Notes under the pieces: generated by a model
Database searches by the model: none
Told to the model about the DNA's origin: nothing
The model's input: only the letters and a program-made list of their open reading frames with translations
Shown here: positions 53,824-62,232 of the stretch, one piece after another
Position numbering within the stretch: position 1 is the stretch's first letter
Layout of the letters: every line of letters starts with the position of its first letter
NCBI RefSeq assembly: GCF_003601975.1
Contig: NZ_QZWZ01000021.1
Coordinates: 52,844 to 116,843, forward strand
DNA length: 64,000 nt
Reading direction: 5' to 3'
Source: Mesorhizobium waimense
Lineage (GTDB): Bacteria; Pseudomonadota; Alphaproteobacteria; Rhizobiales; Rhizobiaceae
Program-made: the position numbers and the translations under genes

Positions 53824-54591
53824 ACGGTCTTGTCCGAGATCCGAGATCCGAGGTCCGAGAGCCGGGTGCGGAATGTGGTGCCGGTAGTCATGTGGCGCGG
53901 GTCTCAGAAGGCAGTGTCCTCAGGCCGTGGCGCGATTTTCGAAGGCCACATAACAAAGTGATCAACAGTAATCGAACCTTCCCCTCGATCAGAAGTCCGA
54001 TGCCATGTTCGAAGCCCTATTCACCCACCCCAAAATCCTGGCACGTCACCAGACGGGTCCGACGGCAGCCGACCGAGAACGGTGACCAAATAGGGTTGCC
54101 AGTCACCTGCACCGACGACAGCCGTACCTGCATGAAAGAGCAACCTCGCCCTTCCAGGACCGGCCTCGCAGATAGCCAGCCTCGAGCCGGTTGTCTGGAG
54201 CACGCCCCCAGCTTACGCCGGCTATTGGGCAGGAGCGGCGGGCGCAGGCGTAGTTGAGCCAGTCGCCATAGGTGCCGGCGCGGGATCTGTCCGGCGTCAG
54301 CACCCGTGAGGCAGGGTCGAGTTAACGGGGGAGAGAGGTTTTCTGGCTCGTCGTTGCCCTTCAAACGAGCGAAGACGAGACAGACCTCCAATCAGACGAT
54401 CCGAAGCTGATCGGCTGATGACTTGCCGGAACGTTGGTCCTGCACCAGTTCAGTTCGTAGCTGACCTTCTGGCGATCCAGCGAGCCATTGCTTTTCGGCC
54501 CGCATCGACGGGCATAATTCCCGTCGATGATCTCAAGCCGGCCCCGGTGCGTATAACGGCCAATTGCACCGATCAGCGCCCCATCGTTGCG
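53824..54591. other. Gene-debris region between nuclease fragment and secDF
   Basis: About 770 bp without a complete gene. It starts with short degenerate repeats (GAGATCCGAGATCCGAGGTC near 53836-53857). Minus-strand stretches look coding for short distances, for example the translation YTHRGRLEIIDGNYARRCG around 54500-54560 and RAGTYGDWLNYACARRSC around 54225-54290, but frames and starts are broken. I cannot name the parent genes. Confidence 0.5.
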
Positions 54592-57150
54592 TCAGGTCTC
54601 GGCCTGTCGCGCCGGCGGTTCTTTCGCCGCTGCGGCTTCCTCTGGACTGAGGGCGCCCGGCCGGAGCTTGAACAAGATCAGGAGCGGCCCAGCGACGAAG
54701 ATGGAGGAATAGGTCCCGGCGAGGATGCCGAAGATCATCGCGATCGTGAAGGACTGGATGACCTCGCCGCCCCAGATCGAAAGCGCCGCCAGCGCGAACA
54801 GCGTGGTCACGCCGGTCAGGACCGTTCGCGCCAGCGTCTGGTTCATCGACAGGTCGAGCAGCTCGGCAATCGGCATCTTTTTATAGCGGCGCAGATTCTC
54901 GCGGACCCGATCATAGACAACAACTGTATCGTTGATGGAATAGCCAACAATGGTCAGGATCGCGGCTATCGAGGTCAAATTGAACTCTATACCCGCGACG
55001 ACGTAGAAGCCGACCATCAGGATGACGTCGTGGAACGTCGAAATGATGGCGCCGAGCCCGAACTGCCACTCGAACCTGATCCAGATATAGACGAGCATCG
55101 CCAGCAGCGAGGCGAGCACGCCCATTGTACCGTTGAACGCGAGTTCGGAGGACACTGTCGGACCGACAACCTCGATGCGGCGGAACTCGTAATCGGTTTC
55201 GAGCGCGCTTCTCACTTTCGCAATGGCGGACTGTTCGGCAATGTCGCCACCCCCCTGGGTGCCAATGCGGATCAGCACATCCCGGGTCGACCCGAACTCC
55301 TGCACCTGCACCTCACCCAGTTCGAGACCCGTCAGGCGCTCACGGATGTCGCCGATGTCGGCCTGCTGGCCCTTTGCCTGCACCTCGATGCTCGAACCGC
55401 CGCGGAAGTCGATGCCGTAGTTCATGCCGACAGTGAAGAACAGCGCAGCCGAAGCGATCGACAATAGCAAGGACAGCGTGAAGGCGTACTTTCGGAATGC
55501 CATGAACGGCACGCGCGTGTCGTCGGGCACCAGGCGCATGACACCGCTGGGCATGGCTTTCGGGCGCTGCCGGCGAAGCCAGAACGCGACCAGCCAGCGC
55601 GTCAGCGTGAAGGCCGTGAACACGGTGGTGACGATGCCGATGGCGAGTGTCACGGCAAAACCCTTGATCGGGCCCGAGCCGAGGAAGAACAGGATGACGG
55701 CGGCAATCAGCGTCGTCACATTGGCGTCGACCACGGTCGCCAGCGCCTGTTTGAACCCGGAATCCATCGACTGCACGATCGAGCGCCCTTGGCGGTTTTC
55801 TTCGCGGACGCGCTCGAAGATGATGACGTTGGAATCGACCGCCATGCCCATCGTCAGCACGATGCCGGCGATGCCAGGCAGCGTCAGCGTCGCGCCGAGA
55901 ACGGACAGGACGGCGATGATCAATGCGACGTTGGCCAGAAGCGCGATATTCGCGATCAGTCCCAGTCGCCCATAGGCAAACAGCATGAAGCCGACGACGA
56001 GGAACCCGGCGATAATTGACGCGAACTGGCCCGCCTCGATCGAATCGCTACCGAGGCTCGGACCGACGGTGCGTTCCTCGACGATGGTGAGGTCGGCAGG
56101 CAGTGCGCCAGCGCGCAGCAGGACCGCAAGGTCGTTCGCGCTCTCCACCGTGAAACTGCCGGATATCTGCCCGGTGCCGCCCAGGATTGGTTCGCGGATC
56201 TGAGGCGCTGAGATCACCTCGTTGTCGAGGATGATCGCGAACAGGCGCCCGACATTGCTCTGAGTAGCCTGACCGAAGCGGGTGGCGCCGCGGTTGTCGA
56301 AGCGAAACGAGACCACCGGCTCGTTGGTGCGCTGGTCGAAGGTTGCCTGCGCATCGACGAGGTTTTCGCCAGAGACGATGACCCGGTTCTCGATCAGATG
56401 GGGAACCCGCGGTTCGTCCGTCGAATGCATCACCGTCGAGCCCGCCGGCGGGCGGCCGGAGATCGCCTCCTCTACCGGAATCGACTGGTCGACCATCTGG
56501 AAGGTCAGCTTCGCGGTCTGTCCGAGAATATCCTTCAGCCGCTGCGGATCCTGCAGGCCCGGCACCTGGACCATGATGCGGTCAGATCCCTGGCGCTGGA
56601 CGATCGGCTCGGTCGTGCCGAGCTCGTTCACGCGCCGGCTCACCACCTCGATCGATTGAGTCAGCGCCGCGGCGACCCGGTAGTCGACCCCGCCTTCGGT
56701 CAGCGTAAAGCGCAGCAGGCCCGGTTCCGGCTCGGCCATCTCCATCTCGGTCACGGAGCCGCTCATGAAAAGGCCGGTCGAGATCGGCTGCGTCAATCTT
56801 TCGAGCGCGCGCTTCGCAGCTTCGATCTGACCTTGGTCGCGAATGCGGACCTGGATGGAATTGGCGGTGCCGGCAAGCCCGGTATAGCCGATCTGGGCTT
56901 CGCGGAGCGATGTGCGGATCTCGTCGCGTGCCGATTCGAGGCGTTCGTTGGCGAGGTCCTGCTGATCGATCTGGAGCAGGATGTGCGAGCCGCCCTGCAG
57001 GTCGAGCCCGAGCGTCAGCTGCTGCTTCGGCAGCCAATTCGGCAGCGATGCCAGAGTGGAGGCGGGAACCAAGTTGGGGGCTGCGTACAGGATACCGGCC
57101 AGGACCGTCAGCCAGATGAGAATGGTCTTCCAGCGCGAGAAATGCAGCAT
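54592..57150 (-). CDS. secDF: Fused protein-export membrane protein SecD-SecF
   Basis: 852 aa with about 12 membrane helices. The SecD half has LTLGLDLQGGSHILLQID at the N-terminus and GIVLTMGMAVDSNVIIFERV; the SecF half starts near residue 555 with GMNYGIDFRGGSSIEVQ and has YSINDTVVVYDRVRENLR. It uses the proton gradient to help late steps of Sec export. The fusion is common in rhizobia. It is upstream-adjacent to an IS481 insertion 79 bases before its start codon, so its promoter may be altered. Confidence 0.95.
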   Translation of the reverse strand: MLHFSRWKTILIWLTVLAGILYAAPNLVPASTLASLPNWLPKQQLTLGLDLQGGSHILLQIDQQDLANERLESARDEIRTSLREAQIGYTGLAGTANSIQVRIRDQGQIEAAKRALERLTQPISTGLFMSGSVTEMEMAEPEPGLLRFTLTEGGVDYRVAAALTQSIEVVSRRVNELGTTEPIVQRQGSDRIMVQVPGLQDPQRLKDILGQTAKLTFQMVDQSIPVEEAISGRPPAGSTVMHSTDEPRVPHLIENRVIVSGENLVDAQATFDQRTNEPVVSFRFDNRGATRFGQATQSNVGRLFAIILDNEVISAPQIREPILGGTGQISGSFTVESANDLAVLLRAGALPADLTIVEERTVGPSLGSDSIEAGQFASIIAGFLVVGFMLFAYGRLGLIANIALLANVALIIAVLSVLGATLTLPGIAGIVLTMGMAVDSNVIIFERVREENRQGRSIVQSMDSGFKQALATVVDANVTTLIAAVILFFLGSGPIKGFAVTLAIGIVTTVFTAFTLTRWLVAFWLRRQRPKAMPSGVMRLVPDDTRVPFMAFRKYAFTLSLLLSIASAALFFTVGMNYGIDFRGGSSIEVQAKGQQADIGDIRERLTGLELGEVQVQEFGSTRDVLIRIGTQGGGDIAEQSAIAKVRSALETDYEFRRIEVVGPTVSSELAFNGTMGVLASLLAMLVYIWIRFEWQFGLGAIISTFHDVILMVGFYVVAGIEFNLTSIAAILTIVGYSINDTVVVYDRVRENLRRYKKMPIAELLDLSMNQTLARTVLTGVTTLFALAALSIWGGEVIQSFTIAMIFGILAGTYSSIFVAGPLLILFKLRPGALSPEEAAAAKEPPARQAET

Positions 57151-57228
57151 ATTCTTGTCCGTTCAGCCCATATCGGGCGGAAACCGCCTCCGACAAGTGC
57201 TCTGGCATTCCGATCGGCGAGCAACTCG

Positions 57229-57234
57229 ACTAGA
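57229..57234. repeat. IS481 target-site duplication, left
   Basis: ACTAGA, matching NCTAGN, the preferred target of IS481-family elements. The right copy is at 58270-58275. Confidence 0.8.
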
Positions 57235-58269
57235 TGTGAGCTTTCAGAAGGTTGTCCATTCGGACCGGACCGAGGAGACTGGAGTTACCAGGCTTCAGCA
57301 CTCGTCGGAGGGTCCGAATGGACAACCATAAGAATGCCCGTCTCACGCCGCTGCGTCGAGAGGAGATGGCGCTGGCGGTGATAGAAGGCGGTTTTTCCAA
57401 AGCCAATGCGGCGCGGACGTATGGTGTGTCGGCGAAGATCGTGGCGCGCTGGGTCGAGCGCTACAAGGCCGAGGGCAGCAAAGGCATGGCCGACCGCTCG
57501 TCGCGGCCCACCGTCATGCCGAGCATGACCGAACAGGCCGTGGCCGAGCGCATCGTCGCCTTGCGCCGCCAGCGGCTGACCGGCAAGCACATAGCCATGG
57601 AGGTCGGCGTGTCGCCCGCCACCGTCAGCCGGGTTCTCAAGCGTGCTGGACTGTCGCGGCTCAGAGACATCGAGCCGGCCGAACCGGTCCGACGCTACGA
57701 ACGCGAGCATCCCGGCGACATGATCCACATCGACATCAAGAAGCTCGGGCGATTTGAACGGGTTGGCCACCGCATCACCGGCGATCGCACCGGCCAGTCC
57801 AACAGTCGCGGCGTGGGCTGGGAGTTCGTTCATGTCTGCATCGACGACGCTTCGCGCGTCGCCTTCTCGCAAATACTGCCCGACGAGCGCAAGGAAAGCG
57901 CCATCGCCTTCCTCAAGGCAGCGGTGGCCTATTATGCCAGCCTTGGTATCTCAGTCGCGCGCGTCATGACCGACAACGGCTCGTGCTACAGATCGAAAGC
58001 CTTCGCCAGGACCTGCCGCGAGCTTGGCCTCAAACATATCCGCACAAAGCCCTATACGCCGAAGACCAATGGCAAGGCAGAGCGCTTCATTCAGACCGCG
58101 CTCAGGGAATGGGCCTACGCCATTGCCTACCCGACCTCCGATCATCGTGCCGGAGAACTTCCCGTCTGGCTGCACCGATACAATTGGCATCGACCGCACG
58201 GCAGCCTAAAGTCCAAAACACCAATCAGCCGCCTCGGCCTAACCGAGGACAACCTGTTGAGGTTCCACA
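57235..58269 (+). mobile_element. Complete IS481-family insertion sequence
   Basis: 1035 bp. The left end begins TGTGAGCTTTCAGAAGG and the right end reads CCTGTTGAGGTTCCACA; the imperfect terminal inverted repeats share TGTG, TCA and AGG. The ends and layout follow the IS481 pattern. It is flanked by a 6-bp ACTAGA duplication. A 17-bp perfect inverted repeat (57250-57266 and 57311-57327) overlaps the transposase start and may limit its translation. It appears intact and recent. Confidence 0.88.
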
Positions 58270-58274
58270 ACTAG
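57318..58274 (+). CDS. IS481-family transposase
   Basis: 318 aa. N-terminal helix-turn-helix (FSKANAARTYGVSAKIVARW), second HTH (EVGVSPATVSRVLKRAGLSR) and rve DDE core: D in HIDIKKLGRFERV, D in VMTDNGSCYRS and E in KTNGKAERFIQTALREW. The stop codon TAG is supplied by the target duplication just outside the element (58272-58274), a known habit of IS481 elements that insert at CTAG. Confidence 0.95.
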   Translation: MDNHKNARLTPLRREEMALAVIEGGFSKANAARTYGVSAKIVARWVERYKAEGSKGMADRSSRPTVMPSMTEQAVAERIVALRRQRLTGKHIAMEVGVSPATVSRVLKRAGLSRLRDIEPAEPVRRYEREHPGDMIHIDIKKLGRFERVGHRITGDRTGQSNSRGVGWEFVHVCIDDASRVAFSQILPDERKESAIAFLKAAVAYYASLGISVARVMTDNGSCYRSKAFARTCRELGLKHIRTKPYTPKTNGKAERFIQTALREWAYAIAYPTSDHRAGELPVWLHRYNWHRPHGSLKSKTPISRLGLTEDNLLRFHN

Positions 58275-58306
58275 AGCCCGAACGGAACGCGGTGTGAAAG
58301 TTTTGA

Positions 58307-58456
58307 GAGTCGCCCAATGGCATCGAGGTCGCCGCTCTTCCTGCCGACCATTTAGACGACTTACGGAAGAACGTGCTCCATGCGGTTTATCGAGAGAAAA
58401 TCTACGCTGACACACCGCTTCGGCAAGCCCTTATCGATGCGGTGACTGCAAAATGA
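58307..58456 (+). pseudogene. HxsD-like C-terminal fragment (His-Xaa-Ser system)
   Basis: An open frame without a start codon, reading LPADHLDDLRKNVLH and YREKIYADTPLRQALIDAV before TGA. The end resembles the C-terminus of HxsD proteins (pattern LR..I...T.PLR..LI). The 5' part of the gene is absent. The stop overlaps the next start (ATGA), as in an intact hxsD-hxsB pair. The assignment rests on remembered family patterns and needs a profile search. Confidence 0.4.
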
Positions 58457-58677
58457 CGGTCTGGCCACTTAAGTTTCGCGAGTGTGGCGATGGAGAATTT
58501 CTGCTCACCGATGATGCCGGCTGCTTCTTCCTCAGCAGACAACCGTTTCTCGAACGGTATGCCGCCGGCGAATTGTCGCCAGTCGATCAGGAATTTCTTC
58601 GCGAAAACGGTCATGCGTTCGAACCGGAAAGCGCCGATGACCACCGACACGCCGCTCACTCGCTACAGCGCTACTAA
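58453..58677 (+). pseudogene. HxsB-like N-terminal fragment (radical SAM maturase)
   Basis: 74 codons: FRECGDGEFLLTDDAGCFF, then FLERYAAGELSPVDQEFLRE and GHAF. This PqqD-like opening is typical of the radical SAM maturase HxsB. The frame ends before any CxxxCxxC motif, so the catalytic part is lost. A second overlapping frame (58634-58864) may be a frameshifted continuation but is not recognised. Confidence 0.42.
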
Positions 58678-59086
58678 CGGCGCGCTCGCGAGCGGCTTCG
58701 TAACCGCCGAGCTACACCACCTGATGGGACACGACCCGCGTGTGGACAAGCCAATTTGGCAATTCGCTCCTCTCCGAAAGCTATTTAGACCTCTGGCCCT
58801 GCAGGCCATGGCCAGCCCTATTTCTCAATTCCACTTCGGTTCAAACGGGGACGGCCATCTTTAGCTCGAACATGCTGCTTGACGAGATCGGTATTCGCCC
58901 TCAGGGGCCATACCGTGGGAGGATTGATCGTTGGGCTTCTATGTTCGAAAGGCTGACTCCGGTAGACGCGCCATGCTCATGATGTGGACAAAAGACCCTT
59001 TCTTCGGGCCTTGGTCACGCCTGCCAATTCGCTACTGAGAACACGGCCCAGCTTCCATAGACGCCGTTCGTTCTTCAGACGGGTGT
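58678..59086. other. Unassigned stretch after the Hxs-like fragments
   Basis: About 400 bp with short overlapping open frames (58634-58864 and 58740-58982, plus strand) but no recognisable product and no ribosome site. It is probably decayed sequence of the same former locus. Confidence 0.45.
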
Positions 59087-59752
59087 TCAACGCGGTTGCA
59101 CCTGCGCGAGCAGCGCCTCAACCATAGGGAGCATGTTTCTAACGATGATCGCATCACCGGCTGCATTTGGGTGGTCGTTGTCCGCTTGCAGCAACTCCGG
59201 ATGCCCAGTCACGCCCTCCTTGAAGTCGGCGTAGAGCAAGTCTCCATACTTGGTCGCTAGCTCGGAGAACATCTTTGAAAACGGCTCGGCATAGTCAGCC
59301 CCGCAATAGCCATAGGCCGCGGTTCCAACCACAAGCACTGGAACGCGCTTCTGGGCGAGGATACTCAGAATCTGGTCGAGGTTCGCTCGCGTGTGATCCA
59401 GGTCGATACGAGCGCAATCGTTCTGACCCAATTCAACGATGACAACGTGGTTTGCAGGGCTCGCCTGCAGGTCAAGGCCGTCCTTGGATTCCGCCAGCCA
59501 AGTGAGACCCCGTTTGCTGGTCGCCGTGTACCCCACCTCGACAATTGTCACTGGGTGCCTGGCAGCGTTCAGCCCAGACTTTAGCCTGGTCGCAAAGGTC
59601 TCAGTGGCAGCTACTCCATAGCTGTTGATGTAGCTGTCGCCGAGGGTGACGATTGTCGGAGGTGCATCCTCGGCATCCACGTTGCCGGCTAACCCCAACA
59701 TTGCGGAAAGTGCGGCAAGGGCCACAAACGAAACGTCACGCACTTTTGTCAT
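59087..59752 (-). CDS. SGNH/GDSL hydrolase, exported (esterase/lipase-like)
   Basis: 221 aa. Signal peptide (FVALAALSAMLGLAGNVDAE). The SGNH blocks are clear: TLGDSYINSYGV (Ser), ELGQNDCAR (Asn) and DNDHPNAAGD (Asp-x-x-His). It should act in the periplasm on esters or thioesters like TesA-type arylesterases. The Gly block is weaker. It stands alone among remnants. Confidence 0.87.
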   Translation of the reverse strand: MTKVRDVSFVALAALSAMLGLAGNVDAEDAPPTIVTLGDSYINSYGVAATETFATRLKSGLNAARHPVTIVEVGYTATSKRGLTWLAESKDGLDLQASPANHVVIVELGQNDCARIDLDHTRANLDQILSILAQKRVPVLVVGTAAYGYCGADYAEPFSKMFSELATKYGDLLYADFKEGVTGHPELLQADNDHPNAAGDAIIVRNMLPMVEALLAQVQPR

Positions 59753-59864
59753 GGTCTACCTCCCAGCGGGACCATTCGGGGCTATCCTGGCCTAAGCCTC
59801 AGAGCCCGCGATGGATCGTAACAGCACATTCTCACGACCGCATCGGCGAAGTAGGTGGCCGCGC

Positions 59865-59894
59865 CGTGCTGACATTGTGGCTAATTAAACGGCG
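59865..59894 (+). repeat. 30-bp direct repeat, left copy
   Basis: CGTGCTGACATTGTGGCTAA followed by TTAAACGGCG. An identical copy is at 63189-63218. The next about 45 bp are also related but diverged, ending TAAGCGCCAA in both. Probably ends of an insertion element. Confidence 0.8.
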
Positions 59895-59989
59895 GCGCGC
59901 CATGATCGCGGTCCAAAAGGTCCGCTAAGCGCCAACAGCAGAACCAACTCAGAATTTTTGTGATGGTCCGCTTGTCAGCGTAAATTGAC

Positions 59990-60952
59990 TTAGCGACGCG
60001 GTCGGGCGGTCGTGCCGCGGACCACCAGTTCAACCGGCATGACGATTTGCTTCGGGGCAGCGTTCGCGAACACCATGGCGGCGGCAAGCCGCCCCTTCCC
60101 GACAATGTCCTGCGCCACGGTCGTGAGGGGGGGCGTGGTGCGTGCCGATTCCGCTGTGCCATCAAAGCCCACGACCGACACGTGCTCCGGAACGTTTATG
60201 CCGCGACGAACCGCCTCGTCGAGCACGGTGATTGCCTGCCAATCCGACATAGTCAGGATTGCCGTTGCTTCTGGAACTCGATCGAACACAACAGCTCCGG
60301 CAGTCGGCTCACCCGGGGCGGTCTCGATGATCGGGACGTTATCGATCGACAGATTGACTTCCGCCAACCCTTGAGCGAAGCCCTCGAGCCTTTCGTGGTC
60401 GAGCTGAAACCCCGCCGTTATCGCGCGCTTGCCCTTGCGTGGCATATGGACAATCGGCGGCCCGGATGTGCGTCGGACTGAGAGGATCGCAAAATGCCGG
60501 TGCCCGAGAGCAGCCAAGTGCCCGACGGCCATCAGCGCTCCGCTCCTGCCGTCGATCCGGATCGAATTGATGTCGGGGCCGGCATCGCTTTCGAGGATGA
60601 CAAAAGGCAGGCGCCCGCGCTGCGCCGAGGTGATCAGGTCGATGTCTACGCTATGGCCCAAAATGAAGCCGTCGACCAACGCCTCCCGAATGGTGGATGT
60701 GCGCGTTTCGTCCGTACCGTTGACCAGGCTCAGCGTCGCCCCGGCCTCGTCGCACGCAAGCGAAACGCCAAGCACCAGCTCTCGTCCGTATGGGCTTCTG
60801 ATCACGTCGGCAATGGCATAGGCGCCCGGCGGCATAAATCCGATGGCGTTGAACTTGCCGTCCCGCAGCACTCGTCCTCTGGGGTCGGGACCATCGTAAC
60901 CGAGGTGGTGCGCCGCAGCCTCGACGCGCTCACGCACGTCGGGCCGCACCAA
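59990..60952 (-). CDS. LacI-family regulator lacking a proper start (probable pseudogene)
   Basis: The ligand domain is full length and intact (VDGFILGHSVDID; AALGHRHFAILSVRR; VVGFDGTAESA). The first possible start in frame is TTG 60952, but clear LacI HTH coding sequence continues upstream in the same frame to about 61045 (VGRVAGVSRGTVSNVFNHPN). No ATG or GTG precedes it before a stop at about 61081. The gene is joined there to a fragment of another gene. Translation from 60952 would give a protein without most of the DNA-binding domain. Confidence 0.7.
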   Translation of the reverse strand: MVRPDVRERVEAAAHHLGYDGPDPRGRVLRDGKFNAIGFMPPGAYAIADVIRSPYGRELVLGVSLACDEAGATLSLVNGTDETRTSTIREALVDGFILGHSVDIDLITSAQRGRLPFVILESDAGPDINSIRIDGRSGALMAVGHLAALGHRHFAILSVRRTSGPPIVHMPRKGKRAITAGFQLDHERLEGFAQGLAEVNLSIDNVPIIETAPGEPTAGAVVFDRVPEATAILTMSDWQAITVLDEAVRRGINVPEHVSVVGFDGTAESARTTPPLTTVAQDIVGKGRLAAAMVFANAAPKQIVMPVELVVRGTTARPRR

Positions 60953-61040
60953 GTTCGGGTGATTGAAGACATTAGAGACAGTGCCGCGGGAGACTCCGGC
61001 GACCCTGCCGACATCGGCGTCGTCGCGCTTTGCTCGGGGC

Positions 61041-61178
61041 TCAGCCGAAGCGTTGGGCCGAAACCAGTCCTGGCAGCCTCAATATGTCATGCACGTGGCG
61101 ATCGTCGTACCAAGCATTGAACTCGGCCTCGCGCCCCTCGACCGGATTGTTCAGGACGGTAAAAACATGTCTGCTCAT
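61041..61178 (-). pseudogene. DUF4286/EthD-like N-terminal fragment
   Basis: 45 codons from ATG 61178, with AGGA seven bases upstream. The sequence (RHVFTVLNNPVEGREAEF, then NAWYDDRHVHDIL and PGLVSAQRF) is the start of a DUF4286/EthD-like dimeric alpha-beta domain. It stops at 61041, exactly where the LacI coding frame begins. A deletion has removed its C-terminal half and the LacI start. It is 14 bases downstream of the LysR gene. Confidence 0.6.
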
Positions 61179-61192
61179 TGGTCAGTCCTCGC

Positions 61193-62086
61193 TCACTTCA
61201 ATCTTAGGTTGTGCATAGGTCGCCGGCCTTCGAACAGGGCACTCTGGTCCCCGATCTGCGCGACCATGTGCTCGCGAAAGACCCTCACCCGCTTGGTACG
61301 CCTGAGGTCAGGATGATAGAGAAGCCATAGCCCCAGATCGTGGATCGGGTCTGGCGCGCGAAAGCGTTCCAGCTGGTCGTCATTGTCGCCCATGAAGCAG
61401 GGCAGGTAGGCAAGCCCAAGTCCTTGTTTCAAGGCGGCAAGCGTGAGCAAAGTGTCGTCGACAAATAGGCTGTGACGGTGATCCGGACATGCTGCGTTGG
61501 TCCAGGATTGATGGAAGGCGCAGCATTCAACACCCAGCCACTTTTGTTTGGCGCTGCTGGCGCGCAAAGCCTTCAGATAGTTTCTTTCTCCGTAGACGGC
61601 TGACGCAACGTTGGTGAGCCGGATACCGACCAGCGTATCGAGTGGGGTGTTGGTCAGGCGAATGGCGATATCCGCGTGGCGCTCGGCAAGGCTGACATAT
61701 TTGTTGGAAACCTGTACATGCAGTTCGATATCCGGATAGGTTTCGGTGAAACTGGCAAATATGGGCATCAGCACGGATGAGGCCATATTGTTGATCGCGG
61801 ACACCCTTAGCTCGCCGGCGACATGACTTTCCTGGCCGCCGAGAGCGCCTTCGACCTCAAGGACTTCCATCTCCATCTTGCCGGCCGCCATTTTCAATTC
61901 CGCGCCGGCCGCCGTCAGTTCGTATCCGGACTTCTTGCGCTCGATCAGGCGCGTGCCAAGCTGGGTCTCCAGCAGCCTGATGCGGCGCGACACTGTGGAG
62001 TGCTGAATGTTCATGCGTTTGGCGGCGCCGCTGATCGAGCCGTCGCGCGCGACCGCCAGGAAAATCCGCAAATCATCCCACTGCAT
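61193..62086 (-). CDS. LysR-family transcriptional regulator
   Basis: 297 aa. N-terminal winged HTH (LRIFLAVARDGSISGAAKRM; STVSRRIRLLETQLGTRLIE) and a C-terminal periplasmic-binding-like effector domain. It is divergent from the methyltransferase gene with a 146-bp gap that has two palindromes (62106-62134), so that gene is its likely target. Confidence 0.92.
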   Translation of the reverse strand: MQWDDLRIFLAVARDGSISGAAKRMNIQHSTVSRRIRLLETQLGTRLIERKKSGYELTAAGAELKMAAGKMEMEVLEVEGALGGQESHVAGELRVSAINNMASSVLMPIFASFTETYPDIELHVQVSNKYVSLAERHADIAIRLTNTPLDTLVGIRLTNVASAVYGERNYLKALRASSAKQKWLGVECCAFHQSWTNAACPDHRHSLFVDDTLLTLAALKQGLGLAYLPCFMGDNDDQLERFRAPDPIHDLGLWLLYHPDLRRTKRVRVFREHMVAQIGDQSALFEGRRPMHNLRLK

Positions 62087-62105
62087 CTTGGAACCGATCC
62101 GTGCA

Positions 62106-62134
62106 ATTTTGCAAAATGGACGTCGAAATTTCGA
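62106..62134. promoter_or_regulatory. Twin palindromes in the LysR-methyltransferase intergenic region
   Basis: ATTTTGCAAAAT (62106-62117) and TCGAAATTTCGA (62123-62134) are both perfect 12-bp palindromes, 5 bp apart, close to the LysR start. They are candidate LysR binding sites. Confidence 0.5.
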
Positions 62135-62232
62135 GAATTGAGCCGAAACTACGCGCCCAATATCGTTTCCTGCAAGACAATACTGTCTTCCGGAAGCCGT
62201 TCCGGTTGTGGGTCTTGCACCAGGAGGCGATC

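Noticed and set aside
54017..54391. 124-codon minus-strand open frame before secDF
   Set aside because: Arg/Pro-rich composition, no start signal, and the coding-like stretch in another frame (RAGTYGDWLNYACARRSC) does not coincide with it.
58634..58864. HxsC or other complete gene after the HxsB-like fragment
   Set aside because: The translation has no cysteine-rich radical SAM motif or other family feature; it is best treated as debris.
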